The notes under the pieces: generated by a model
Told to the model about the DNA's origin: nothing
Databases searched by the model: none
The model's input: only the letters and a program-made list of their open reading frames with translations
DNA from: Clostridium sp. chh4-2
GTDB taxonomy: Bacteria > Bacillota > Clostridia > Lachnospirales > Lachnospiraceae
Direction of reading: 5' to 3'
Assembly (NCBI RefSeq): GCF_002899675.1
Contig: NZ_PKUU01000013.1
Location: forward strand, 1 to 64,000
DNA: 64,000 nucleotides
In this document: positions 52,329 to 63,866 of the stretch, one piece after another
How the letters are laid out: every line of letters starts with the position of its first letter
Position numbering within the stretch: the stretch's first letter is position 1
Translations under genes and position numbers: made by a program

Positions 52329-52778
52329 ATGAAAGTAGAAAGACACAGCATGATTGTGGAGCTGATCGGAAAATATGAGATTGAGACCCAGGAAGAACTG
52401 GCTGAATATTTAAACCAAAAAGGGTTTAATGTGACCCAGGCCACGGTTTCCAGGGATATCCGGGAACTAAAGCTGACAAAGGTTCAGTCCGGCAATGGAA
52501 AACAGCGCTATGTGGTGCTCCAGAACCAGGGGACGCCAAGCGATAAATACATCCGCATCCTGAGGGACGGTTTTATGTCCATGGATATGGCGCAGAACAT
52601 ATTGGTGATTAAAACGGTTTCCGGCATGGCCATGGCTGTGGCAGCTGCTTTGGATGCCATTCATTTTCATGAGATCGTGGGCTGTATTGCGGGTGATGAT
52701 ACCATCATGTGCGCGGTACGCAGTGTGGATGACACCATCCTTGTTATGGATAAAATAAAAAAACTCATAGCAGAATAA
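52329..52778 (+). CDS. argR: Arginine repressor ArgR
   Basis: 149 residues. Winged-helix N-terminus (KYEIETQEELAEYLNQKGFNVTQATVSRDIRELKL in parts) and a hexamerising arginine-binding C-terminus with AAALDAIHFHEIVGCIAGDDTIMCAVR. Controls arginine synthesis and use. Location before recN is typical for Firmicutes. Confidence 0.95.
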   Translation: MKVERHSMIVELIGKYEIETQEELAEYLNQKGFNVTQATVSRDIRELKLTKVQSGNGKQRYVVLQNQGTPSDKYIRILRDGFMSMDMAQNILVIKTVSGMAMAVAAALDAIHFHEIVGCIAGDDTIMCAVRSVDDTILVMDKIKKLIAE

Positions 52779-52790
52779 AGGAGTGATGAT

Positions 52791-54452
52791 ATGCTCTTGG
52801 ATTTACATGTTAAAAATCTGGCCCTGATCGAGCGGGCGGATATCGAATTTGGTGATGGGCTCAACATCCTGACCGGAGAAACCGGAGCGGGAAAATCAAT
52901 TATCATCGGTTCGGTTAATATTGCGCTGGGGGGAAAAGTACCCCGCGATATCATACGGACGGGGGCGGACTACGCTTATATCGAGCTGGTATTTTCCGTT
53001 ACCGATCCGGCAAAAGCAGAATTATTGAAGGAAATGGATGTATTTCCCGACGGAGACGGCATGGTGATCATCTCGAAAAAGATCATGCCTTCCAGAAGCG
53101 TAAGCAAAATTAATGATGAAACGGTGACAGCGGCTAAACTGCGGTCAATTACCAGCCTGCTGATCGACATTCACGGACAGCATGAGCACCAGTCTTTATT
53201 ATACAAATCTAAGCATCTCGAGATTCTGGATGCATATGCCAAATCCCAGACACAAGCCTTAAAACAGAATATTGCTGATTTGTATCATGAGTACATGGCG
53301 GTCAAAGAACGCCTGGAGTCGTTGTCCATGGATCAGGAGAGCCGTCTCAGGGAGGCAGATTTCTGCCGGTTTGAGATCGACGAAATTGAAAATGCCGGTT
53401 TAAAAGAAGGCGAGGAAGAAGAATTATCACGGGAATACCGGAGATTTATGAATGCCCAGAAGATTGCGGCCGGCCTTTCCGCCGCTTATGACGCGGTAGG
53501 CGGCGACGGCATCGGCCGAGCGTTAAAAGAGGTGAATCTGATCGCCGACTACGATGAAAAGCTTCAGAATATCCGCAGCCAGCTGTATGACGTGGATTCC
53601 ATCATAAGCGATGTCACACGGGATATTGCGGGCTATATGGACGATATGAGCTTTGATGAAGAGGAGTATTACCGGATTGAAAAGCGTCTGGACCTGATTC
53701 ACAATCTCCAGGCCAAATACGGGGATACGGTGGAGAAAATTCTGGCCAGCATGGAAGAAAAAAAGAAAAAATTGGATGAGTTGGAAAATCACGACCTGAT
53801 CTGCCGCCAATTGGAAAAAGAACTTTCTGAAACCGAGCATAAATTAGACGGTTTTAGCCAAAAATTATCAGAAATCAGAAAGAAAGCATCTGTTGCATTG
53901 ACAAAAAAAATTAAAGAGAGTCTGGCCGACCTTAATTTTATAGATGTGGAATTCACGATGACATTCAAACGCCTGGATCATTACACGCCCGGCGGCTTCG
54001 ACGAAGCGGAATTCATGATTTCCACGAACCCGGGTGAGACGCCGAAACCGTTAGGTGCGGTGGCATCCGGGGGAGAGCTTTCCCGAATTATGCTTGCGGT
54101 GAAAACCGTATTGGCAGACAGTGATGAGATTCCGACGCTGATATTTGATGAAATTGATACAGGAATCAGCGGAAGAACCGCTCAAAAAGTTTCAGAAAAA
54201 CTGTCGTACATTTCAAAAACCCACCAGGTGATCTGCATCACCCATTTACCTCAGATTGCAGCCATGGCTGATACACATTTTGAAATAGCAAAACATGTGG
54301 TGGATAAAAAGACGGTGACGACCATCCGTCCATTAGAAGAAACAGAGATGGTGAACGAGCTGGCCCGCCTGCTTGGCGGAGCCCAGATCACAGATACGGT
54401 CTATCAGAATGCGAAGGAAATGAAAATCCTGGCAGGAACCACAAAATTATAA
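52791..54452 (+). CDS. recN: DNA repair protein RecN
   Basis: 553 residues, SMC-like. Walker A GLNILTGETGAGKSIIIGS near residues 24-42, long coiled coils (about 160-370), signature LGAVASGGELSRIMLAVK and Walker B PTLIFDEIDTGISGRTA. Also HLPQIAAMADTHF. It gathers DNA ends in double-strand break repair. GGAGTG ribosome binding site, 12 bases after argR. Confidence 0.96.
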   Translation: MLLDLHVKNLALIERADIEFGDGLNILTGETGAGKSIIIGSVNIALGGKVPRDIIRTGADYAYIELVFSVTDPAKAELLKEMDVFPDGDGMVIISKKIMPSRSVSKINDETVTAAKLRSITSLLIDIHGQHEHQSLLYKSKHLEILDAYAKSQTQALKQNIADLYHEYMAVKERLESLSMDQESRLREADFCRFEIDEIENAGLKEGEEEELSREYRRFMNAQKIAAGLSAAYDAVGGDGIGRALKEVNLIADYDEKLQNIRSQLYDVDSIISDVTRDIAGYMDDMSFDEEEYYRIEKRLDLIHNLQAKYGDTVEKILASMEEKKKKLDELENHDLICRQLEKELSETEHKLDGFSQKLSEIRKKASVALTKKIKESLADLNFIDVEFTMTFKRLDHYTPGGFDEAEFMISTNPGETPKPLGAVASGGELSRIMLAVKTVLADSDEIPTLIFDEIDTGISGRTAQKVSEKLSYISKTHQVICITHLPQIAAMADTHFEIAKHVVDKKTVTTIRPLEETEMVNELARLLGGAQITDTVYQNAKEMKILAGTTKL

Positions 54453-54491
54453 CATCTAAAAAATAACAGACTGATTTCCCGGAGTCAGACA

Positions 54492-54498
54492 CATACTA
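54492..54498 (+). promoter_or_regulatory. Putative SigG-type -10 of spoIVB
   Basis: CATACTA at 54492-54498 matches the forespore SigG -10 pattern CATNMTA and lies 29 bases before the start. In Bacillus spoIVB is transcribed by SigF/SigG. No good -35 was found at 17-18 bases, so support is partial. Confidence 0.4.
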
Positions 54499-54527
54499 AC
54501 TAAGAACTTAAAAGGAGGTATGTGGGG

Positions 54528-55805
54528 ATGACGGGAAAGAGGAATGTGTGCAGGAATCTGATCGTTGCCAGCGGTCTGATTCTTCTGCTTTTATCGGCTT
54601 TTTTCTATTACTATGTAATGCGGGTAATACCCGATCAATTGAATATTGTGGTTTCAGAAGAAGAAAAGTTTCATTTTACGATGCCTCTCAGTTCTACTCT
54701 TTTTAGTGAAAGTGAAGAGGTTGTGCTGAACAATGGTTCCGATATACCATCGAATCAGATTACCATTCAGGGAAAGGAACCATTTTCCCTCTATTCCAGC
54801 AATCAGGGGAGTTACCAGCTGGGCGTCAAGTTATTCGGCTGGCTGCAGTTAAAAGAGATTCAGGTGGACGTGGTGGACACCAAATATGCCATACCCTGCG
54901 GCGTGCCCATTGGAATTTACTTAAAATCGGATGGTATTATGGTCATCGGTACGGGAAAGGTCACTGACGCCGGAGGAATGGAAACAGAACCTGCTGCGGG
55001 AATCTTAAAATCCGGGGATTATATTGAATCCATCAACGGCCAAGTCTTAAAAGATAAGGAAGAACTGGTGGAAGCGGTCAATAAAATCGGCAATTCTGAT
55101 GCGGTTCTCCAGGTCAGAAGAGACGGACAGCCCATTGAAGTGAAAATGAATCCCATCGCCACGTCTGACGGGGATTACAAGCTGGGCGTCTGGGTCCGAA
55201 GCGATACCCAGGGAATCGGCACCATGACATATCTGGATTTAAACGGCAATTTTGGCGCGCTGGGCCATGGGATCAGCGATATGGACACTTCCTCTGTGGT
55301 TGAAATTACAGATGGAATGCTGTATGATACGGAAATTATGGGAATAGAAAAGGGTACCGTCGGAAAACCGGGAGTCATGTCCGGTGTGATCTATTACGGC
55401 CCCGGCTCCACCCTCGGAACCATTGAGAGCAATACGGATGAAGGGATTTTCGGAGTTGCCAATGAACGAATGCAGAAACAGATCCAGGGTGAGCCGATGG
55501 AGATCGGATACCGTCAGGATGTGGTGAAAGGGCAGGCTTTTATCAGAAGTGCTGTTTCGGGAGAAGTGAAGGATTATGAGATTGAGATACAGAAGGTGGA
55601 TTATTCCAATAACCATAAGACCAAGGGAATGGTGATTAAGGTTGTGGATGATGAACTGCTGAATCTGACGGGGGGGATTGTTCAGGGAATGTCGGGGAGC
55701 CCGATAATACAGAATGGGAAACTGATTGGGGCGGTGACCCATGTGTTTATTCAGGACTCGACCAGGGGGTATGGAATATTTGTGGAGAATATGCTGGAGC
55801 ATTGA
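54528..55805 (+). CDS. spoIVB: SpoIVB serine peptidase (S55, PDZ domain)
   Basis: About 425 residues. N-terminal membrane anchor (LIVASGLILLLLSAFFYYYV), a PDZ domain (about 140-215; GILKSGDYIESINGQVLKDKEELVEAV in parts), and the S55 peptidase domain. Catalytic His247 is in GALGHGISD and Ser391 in GMSGSPI. It is secreted from the forespore to trigger SigK-type signalling. The ATG at 54528 has AAAGGAGG nine bases upstream. The gene's last 117 bases are duplicated at 57966-58082. The expected neighbour spo0A is not present downstream. Confidence 0.95.
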   Translation: MTGKRNVCRNLIVASGLILLLLSAFFYYYVMRVIPDQLNIVVSEEEKFHFTMPLSSTLFSESEEVVLNNGSDIPSNQITIQGKEPFSLYSSNQGSYQLGVKLFGWLQLKEIQVDVVDTKYAIPCGVPIGIYLKSDGIMVIGTGKVTDAGGMETEPAAGILKSGDYIESINGQVLKDKEELVEAVNKIGNSDAVLQVRRDGQPIEVKMNPIATSDGDYKLGVWVRSDTQGIGTMTYLDLNGNFGALGHGISDMDTSSVVEITDGMLYDTEIMGIEKGTVGKPGVMSGVIYYGPGSTLGTIESNTDEGIFGVANERMQKQIQGEPMEIGYRQDVVKGQAFIRSAVSGEVKDYEIEIQKVDYSNNHKTKGMVIKVVDDELLNLTGGIVQGMSGSPIIQNGKLIGAVTHVFIQDSTRGYGIFVENMLEH

Positions 55806-55806
55806 G
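55690..55806 (+). repeat. Left copy of the spoIVB 3'-end duplication (att-like)
   Basis: 117 bases covering the codons from the catalytic Ser motif MSGSP to just past the stop. It matches 57966-58082 at 113 of 117 positions with no gaps. The two copies are direct repeats 2276 bases apart and enclose the RhuM insert, as attL and attR do around an integrated element. Confidence 0.85.
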
Positions 55807-56338
55807 TCCGGGCAGGACATAGGGAAAAGGAAGGCGTTGGGAGCTTGCTCACATAAGCCTTCCTTTTTGCTATGTCCTATGCGGCGAAAGCCGCGCAACC
55901 GATGGTGCGCGAAGCGTGCCAGCGGCTGCAGCCCGGACGGAGTGGCGGAGAGGTTTTCGCAAGAGGGCTGTGCGTGTAAGCCAATTTATGTTATCTGAAT
56001 CACTTAAAAAGAGTCCTGAAAAAGTTAAGCAAAGTTGCCGCGCTGTTCAGGAGAAAATCGGTATATTTGTACCAATAATATTACTTGGGACTGAAAATCA
56101 GCATACTTCGTAACACACAAAGAAACCGCTGTAGATCCCATATTTTAAGAGATACAGTGACTTTTATGTCTGATTAACTATCAAAGACGTGATAATAACA
56201 CTGCTTCCTATCCAGGTGAATGTTTTATTTTTTATTATTGAAAAGGCTCGATACTTTCAGCTCGAAACGCATATATTTTTGTAGAAATAAAAGACACATA
56301 ATGGTAATATAGGTATATATTGTGTAGGCGGAGGAATT
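55807..56338. other. Non-coding left part of the insert
   Basis: After the terminator at 55814-55878 comes a GC-rich stretch to about 55980, then AT-rich sequence. A 66-codon open frame (55916-56113) has no ribosome binding site and no recognisable content. No integrase, tRNA or origin is seen. Composition changes abruptly from the spoIVB side to AT-rich sequence near 56000. Confidence 0.5.
55814..55878 (+). terminator. Terminator directly after spoIVB (element side)
   Basis: AGGACATA (55814-55821) pairs with TATGTCCT (55871-55878) and AAAAGGAAGGC pairs with GCCTTCCTTTTT inside, giving a long interrupted stem. The T run sits inside the stem, so it is weaker than a textbook terminator. Confidence 0.55.
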
Positions 56339-56632
56339 ATGGAACAGTATGAGGAAGAACTATATAGTGGAAAGCGAAATGCAATAACAGGTTGGCAGGG
56401 GTATGAATATCAAGGGATGATGGGATTATTGCGTTTCCTGGAATAAGTGGTTTCAGAATATGAAAAGAGGCCGGGCAGACCTGCAGAGCTGGATTTGATG
56501 CTCAAGTTTGAGTGGGTGGAAGATTTTGTGTTGCTGGAGGATGGAAGATACATTAAATACAAAAATGACAAAGCTGGGATAGAGATGATTATGTACAATG
56601 TGCAGGATGAATTGTATAATACTAATGTATAA
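56339..56632 (+). pseudogene. Small gene A upstream of rhuM, broken by an in-frame TAA
   Basis: Starting at ATG 56339 behind GGAGGAA, one frame runs 97 codons to TAA at 56630. It is interrupted by a single TAA at 56444-56446 (codon 36). Before the stop it reads MEQYEEELYSGKRNAITGW and on to GLLRFLE; after it, SEYEKRPGRPAELDLMLKF and on to YNVQDELYNTNV. Continuous coding style on both sides suggests one point mutation. The downstream part could restart at GTG 56447. Not recognised. Its end overlaps the start of small gene B. Confidence 0.55.
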
Positions 56633-56783
56633 GCACTTTATTAATGAAAATGAACTGGATACATGTCATCGATTATACGAAGACATACGAAAATCAAGAT
56701 TAGAAGAAGGAGAACCGCTCTCTGTCCAACGCCTATAGGCAGTGGACAGAGTTTTGGCTAAAATGTATGAAGAAGAAAAATGA
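56625..56783 (+). pseudogene. Small gene B upstream of rhuM, broken by an in-frame TAG
   Basis: From ATG 56625 the frame reads MYKHFINENELDTCHRLYE and on to EEGEPLSVQRL, then TAG at 56736-56738, then AVDRVLAKMYEEEK and TGA at 56781-56783. The text on both sides reads as a single 52-codon protein in which a Gln codon may have become amber. It starts inside the end of gene A and its tail overlaps the rhuM start by 17 bases, a compact operon arrangement. Function unknown. Confidence 0.55.
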
Positions 56784-57807
56784 AATCTCAATCGTGCGTT
56801 CATCTGCGGCAGAATACCTTACTTTTTTAACTGCCACCGGACAGAGTGATGTAAATGCAATCTATGCGGACGAAAATGTGTGGCTAAGCCAAAAAATGTT
56901 GGGGTTGCTTTATAATGTTGAATCCCATACCATTACCTACCATCTGCAAAAGGCATTTAAAACAGGTGAATTAGACGAAAATTCAGTTACTCGAATTTTT
57001 CGAGTAACTGCCAGTGATGGGAAAATCTACGATACGAAGCACTACAATCTGAAGGCAATCATTTCCGTGGGTAATAAGGTGGATTCGCCAAGAGCTGTTC
57101 AATTCCGTAAGTGGGCCAATGACATTATTGAGGAATACACTATAAAAGGCTTTGCGATGGATGATGAGCGTCTGAAAAACGGCGGTACTGTTTTAACAAA
57201 AGACTATTTTGAAGAACAGTTACAGCGTATTCGTGAAATAAGACTCTCCGAAAGACGTTTTTATCAAAAAATCACGGATATTTATGCTACCAGTATTGAC
57301 TATGATTCAAAGGCGAATTTGACAAGGCAATTCTTTGCTCGTGTTCAAAATCAACTTCATTGGGCAATTCACGGAGAAACAGCCGCAGAAGTTATCTATC
57401 ATCGTGCAGATAGTGAGAAAGAGCATATGGGTCTTACCACATGGAAGGATGCACCAGACGGGAAAATACAAAAATTTGACGTGACTGTTGCAAAGAATTA
57501 TTTAACGGTAAAAGAGTTAAATGCTATGTCCAGAATTGTCAGCGCATATCTTGATCTTGCCGAAGCAAAGGCAGAAGATGAAATTCCTATGACGATGGAA
57601 GACTGGGCAAAGCAGTTCGAAGGTATCCTTCGACTTTCACAAAAGGAAATTTTGACAAATGCTGGAACCATTTCTGCGGAGATTGCCAAACAGCACGCAG
57701 AATCCGAATTTGAAAAATACAGAGTGAAACAAGACCGTTTATTCGAAAGTGATTTTGACAAGTTTATGTTAGGAATGGATACTTCGAAAGGCGAAGACAC
57801 AGTGTGA
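56767..57807 (+). CDS. RhuM-family protein
   Basis: 346 residues. The block VWLSQKMLGLLYNVESHTITYHLQ, YDTKHYNLKAIISVGNKVDSPRAVQFRKW and the later FFARVQNQLHWAIHGETAAEVIYHRAD match RhuM throughout. RhuM proteins are found on genomic islands, near restriction or toxin genes, and have no settled biochemical role. The N-terminal part resembles a DNA-binding domain. No strong ribosome binding site precedes the ATG, consistent with coupling to small gene B. The gene is AT-richer than its surroundings and sits between the duplicated spoIVB ends, supporting horizontal origin. Appears intact. Confidence 0.85.
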   Translation: MKKKNEISIVRSSAAEYLTFLTATGQSDVNAIYADENVWLSQKMLGLLYNVESHTITYHLQKAFKTGELDENSVTRIFRVTASDGKIYDTKHYNLKAIISVGNKVDSPRAVQFRKWANDIIEEYTIKGFAMDDERLKNGGTVLTKDYFEEQLQRIREIRLSERRFYQKITDIYATSIDYDSKANLTRQFFARVQNQLHWAIHGETAAEVIYHRADSEKEHMGLTTWKDAPDGKIQKFDVTVAKNYLTVKELNAMSRIVSAYLDLAEAKAEDEIPMTMEDWAKQFEGILRLSQKEILTNAGTISAEIAKQHAESEFEKYRVKQDRLFESDFDKFMLGMDTSKGEDTV

Positions 57808-57965
57808 TTAGATGAGTTTGCCAAAGGAAAAGGCAGTACGAATATTGGGTTAGTGTGTCTATGGAAGAACCGTCAGAATAAAGTGTACTTGAACGGAGAG
57901 CAAGAAATGAACAAGAAAGTGATTAAAAAAATATTAAAAATGTTTTCCCGTATTTGACTCAATCG

Positions 57966-58082
57966 TGTCGGGGAGCCCGATAATACAGAGTGTGAAACTG
58001 ATTGGGGCGGTGACCCATGTGTTTATTCAGGACTCGACCAGGGGGTATGGAATATTTGTGGAGAATATGATTGAGCATTGAG
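57966..58082 (+). pseudogene. Duplicate spoIVB 3' end (right copy, att-like)
   Basis: 117 bases, 113 identical to 55690-55806. It encodes [20 protein letters not shown] and on to FVENMIEH followed by TGA, without any upstream reading frame. It is probably the original chromosomal 3' end displaced by an insertion, the copy now attached to spoIVB having come with the element. Confidence 0.85.
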
Positions 58083-58099
58083 ATCTCTCTTTAATAGGA

Positions 58100-58138
58100 A
58101 ATCCTGTAAAAGCTGCAAATGTTTTTACAGGATTTTTT
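58100..58138 (+). terminator. Terminator downstream of the duplicated spoIVB end
   Basis: AATCCTGTAAAA (58100-58111) pairs with TTTTACAGGATT (58123-58134), followed by six T. It may be the native spoIVB terminator, now separated from the gene by the insert. Confidence 0.85.
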
Positions 58139-58212
58139 CATGTAATAAAGGTCGAAGGCTGTAAATGATGAGCGGCATTTCCTGTTCTGTTTTTAAGTGC
58201 CTGCCAAATCAG

Positions 58213-59097
58213 TTAAAAGGCAATATCTTCTTTCAACTGTTCCAAAAACGCCCGGGCAGCTTTTGAAAATGGTTGGTATTTTTTCCAGACAATATAGACC
58301 CCGGCGTTTAGTCCTGGCTTAAAGGGACGAAAGCACAATTTACTGTCAGAAGTACCAGTAAACAAATCAAAATCAATACAGATGGAATACCCCATTCCAT
58401 CTGCAACCATAATCGTAGCATTATAGGGCAAATCTGTTGTGGCTATGATGTTCAGTTTCTCTGGCATTTCGCCAATCCATCTGGTTAAGAATCCATATTC
58501 CATAAATTGTCTTGGCATAATGAGTGGAAGACCCCGTAAATCCTCCGGGCAGATTGCATCTTTTTGTGCAAGAGGATCGTCTTTCCTCATAATGACTCCA
58601 CAAGATTCCGCAGCAGGCTGATAGAGAAAATCATATTGATTTACATCCACCGGCTCAATCAGAAGGCCAAAATCAAGAAGCCCTGCTTCCAGCCGTTCCA
58701 ATATTTCCATGCTGTTGCCGCTATAGATATGAAAACAGATGTCGGGATGTTTTTCTGTCAGATGTTTGGCGGCTGTAGAGAAATAATGGAATGAGTCGAA
58801 TTCTCCGGAACCAATATATACCTCTCCGCTGACGGCCTCCTCTCTTTTTGCCAATTCAGATTCCGTCTTCTTGACTAATGTTAAAATCTCATCTGCGCGT
58901 TTTCGCAGTAAAATACCGTCTTCCGTGAGGGTAATATTCCGATTGCTGCGGATAAACAGCTGCTTGCCGACTTCAAGCTCCAGCTCTTTCATCTGTCTGG
59001 ATAAGTTTGGCTGTGTCAAGTGCAGAGTATTGGCTGCTCCCAGAATACTTCCTTCCCGTGCTACAGCCAAAAAGTAGCTCAATGTGCGTAATTCCAT
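58213..59097 (-). CDS. LysR-family regulator, divergent from the beta-glucoside PTS operon
   Basis: About 294 residues. HTH region GAANTLHLTQPNLSRQMKELE and effector domain from about residue 90 (GEVYIGSGEFDSFHYF). It is a close relative of the regulator at 62886: both begin MELR.L.YFLAVARE and share IGSGEF and IYSGN. ATG at 59097 with AAGGAG further upstream; an in-frame GTG at 59118 would include that site. Likely controls the small gene, PTS and glucosidase genes across the divergent spacer. Confidence 0.9.
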   Translation of the reverse strand: MELRTLSYFLAVAREGSILGAANTLHLTQPNLSRQMKELELEVGKQLFIRSNRNITLTEDGILLRKRADEILTLVKKTESELAKREEAVSGEVYIGSGEFDSFHYFSTAAKHLTEKHPDICFHIYSGNSMEILERLEAGLLDFGLLIEPVDVNQYDFLYQPAAESCGVIMRKDDPLAQKDAICPEDLRGLPLIMPRQFMEYGFLTRWIGEMPEKLNIIATTDLPYNATIMVADGMGYSICIDFDLFTGTSDSKLCFRPFKPGLNAGVYIVWKKYQPFSKAARAFLEQLKEDIAF

Positions 59098-59174
59098 AAT
59101 TTTGTATGCTCCTTCCACGAAATATCCTGAAGCTATAGTGTTATAGGGATTTATAGTATTATAGTATCAAAAAA

Positions 59175-59245
59175 AGATATACTTATCAAGTATATCTGGA
59201 TATAAAATACAAGTATTTGATATATCAACATTTTTCTATTACAAT
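59175..59245 (+). promoter_or_regulatory. Promoter with stacked palindromes for the PTS operon
   Basis: TTGATA (59217-59222) and TACAAT (59240-59245) are spaced by 17 bases. Upstream lie AGATATACTT (59175-59184) with AAGTATATCT (59188-59197), perfect 10-base arms around ATC. AAATAC (59205-59210) with GTATTT (59213-59218) is a second palindrome abutting the -35. This is a plausible array of LysR sites placed for activation. Confidence 0.65.
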
Positions 59246-59264
59246 GACTTCAGAGGTGATGGAT

Positions 59265-59519
59265 ATGTCTTATTTACCGCTTAATAGAAGGGACTTGGCG
59301 CAGACACTAACCGATTCCTGTTATCCGCCTGAAAAGATACAGCAATTTCTGGAGGCATATGATAACGGACAAAGGAAGGAATTAATTACAGTTTTGTCTG
59401 CACACCGGAGAGCTCTTCTAAATAAGATTCATGAGCGACAAGGGAACTTGGACTGCCTGGATTATCTGATTTATCAGTTAAAGCAGCAGTCTGAAACAGC
59501 AAACAAAGAGAAATCATAG
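59265..59519 (+). CDS. Small protein of unknown function, first gene of the PTS operon
   Basis: About 84 residues, mainly helical and charged: SYLPLNRRDLAQTLTDSCYP, then PEKIQQFLEAYDNGQRKELI and HRRALLNKIHERQGNLDCLDYLIYQLKQQ. No membrane segment. ATG at 59265 with AGAGGTG six bases upstream; ATG at 59259 is possible. It lies between the promoter and the PTS gene, so a regulatory or adaptor role is possible. Not recognised. Confidence 0.65.
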   Translation: MSYLPLNRRDLAQTLTDSCYPPEKIQQFLEAYDNGQRKELITVLSAHRRALLNKIHERQGNLDCLDYLIYQLKQQSETANKEKS

Positions 59520-59555
59520 GAGAGGTTCATATTTATATTGATGGGAGAGGGTCAT

Positions 59556-62832
<3,277 letters not shown>

Positions 62833-62834
62833 TA

Positions 62835-62863
62835 TTGATAAAGGTTTTGTATTCTGATATAAT
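62835..62863 (+). promoter_or_regulatory. Promoter of the second LysR gene
   Basis: TTGATA (62835-62840) and TATAAT (62858-62863) separated by 17 bases, starting two bases after the glucosidase stop and 22 bases before the ATG. Confidence 0.75.
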
Positions 62864-62885
62864 GACACGAAAAGGGGGCGGGAAC

Positions 62886-63776
62886 ATGGAACTTCGGGTG
62901 TTGAATTATTTTCTGGCGGTAGCCAGAGAGGAGAATTTTACAAGGGCGGCACAGATGCTTCATGTTACTCAGCCCACCTTATCGCGTCAGATTGCACAGC
63001 TGGAGGAAGAACTGGGGGTAGAGCTTTTTACCAGAAGTAATCATAATATCATTTTAACTGAATCTGGCATGATACTGAAGCACCGGGCGCAGGAAATGCT
63101 GTCCATGGCAGAGAAAACACGTCAGGAGCTGCTGCAGAGAGACGAGGAACTTACCGGAAAAATTTGTATTGGCAGCGGAGAGTTTCAGGCCACCAGATTA
63201 CTGGCTCAGATTATTTCTTCTTTTTCGGAGAAGCATCCCCTGGTCCAGTATGAGATTTACAGTGGAAATGCGGAAAATGTCCATGACCATATTGAAAGAG
63301 GGCTTTTGGACATAGGACTGATGGCAGAACCGATTGACATCCGTAAATATGATTTTGTTTCCATGCCGGTAAAGGAACGCTGGGGAGCCTGGGTATGTGC
63401 GGATTCTGACTTGGCACAAAAGGAAGGGATTCAGCCGGAGGATCTGATCGGCAGACAGTTAATCATCGCCAAAGGTGAATTTCTGAAAAGCAGTATTGGA
63501 AAATGGCTTGGTGATTTAAACACCCAGGTGAAAATTATTGCGACCGGTAATCTGCTATACAATGAAGCGATGCTTGCGGAGAATCGTCTGGGTATCGTGC
63601 TTGGAATTAAGCTGAACTGTACGTTTGAACATCTGCGCTTTATTCCTCTATACCCTTCCCTTGAAAGCAGTACAGCCCTGGCCTGGAAAAAAGAGCAGGT
63701 CTTTTCCCCTGCCGCCAGCAGCTTTATAAAGTTTTTAAAGCAATACGAAAAAGTAATATCTGATGATAAAATATAG
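62886..63776 (+). CDS. LysR-family regulator, downstream of the beta-glucoside genes
   Basis: About 296 residues. HTH AAQMLHVTQPTLSRQIAQLEEE, effector domain with ICIGSGEFQATRLL and IYSGNAENVHDHIERGLLDIGL. Paralogue of the regulator at 58213, which flanks the same operon on the other side. It has its own promoter. AAAGGGGGCGGG suits the ATG at 62886; the frame is open from 62835. It may act on the PTS operon, on its own gene, or on genes past the window. Confidence 0.9.
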   Translation: MELRVLNYFLAVAREENFTRAAQMLHVTQPTLSRQIAQLEEELGVELFTRSNHNIILTESGMILKHRAQEMLSMAEKTRQELLQRDEELTGKICIGSGEFQATRLLAQIISSFSEKHPLVQYEIYSGNAENVHDHIERGLLDIGLMAEPIDIRKYDFVSMPVKERWGAWVCADSDLAQKEGIQPEDLIGRQLIIAKGEFLKSSIGKWLGDLNTQVKIIATGNLLYNEAMLAENRLGIVLGIKLNCTFEHLRFIPLYPSLESSTALAWKKEQVFSPAASSFIKFLKQYEKVISDDKI

Positions 63777-63810
63777 GCATTAGACATTACAACATAAAAG
63801 GATTAAGATG

Positions 63811-63841
63811 AGGGTGTTCCTGAATGGAGCACCCTTATTTT
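63811..63841 (+). terminator. Terminator after the second LysR gene
   Basis: AGGGTGTTCC (63811-63820) pairs with GGAGCACCCT (63826-63835) including one G-U pair, 5-base loop, then TATTTTC. Confidence 0.75.
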
Positions 63842-63866
63842 CATGAGTAAAAAGCGAGGTGGAACT

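Noticed and set aside
54453..54527. Rho-independent terminator between recN and spoIVB
   Set aside because: No stable stem with T run found; the gap holds only a sporulation-type -10 and the spoIVB ribosome binding site.
55916..56113. 66-codon open frame after spoIVB
   Set aside because: No ribosome binding site, atypical composition at its start and no recognisable protein features; treated as non-coding.
56444..56738. Stop-codon recoding (TAA and TAG read through) in the small genes before rhuM
   Set aside because: Two different stops in neighbouring genes and no recoding signals; all other genes use normal stops. Decay by point mutation is simpler.
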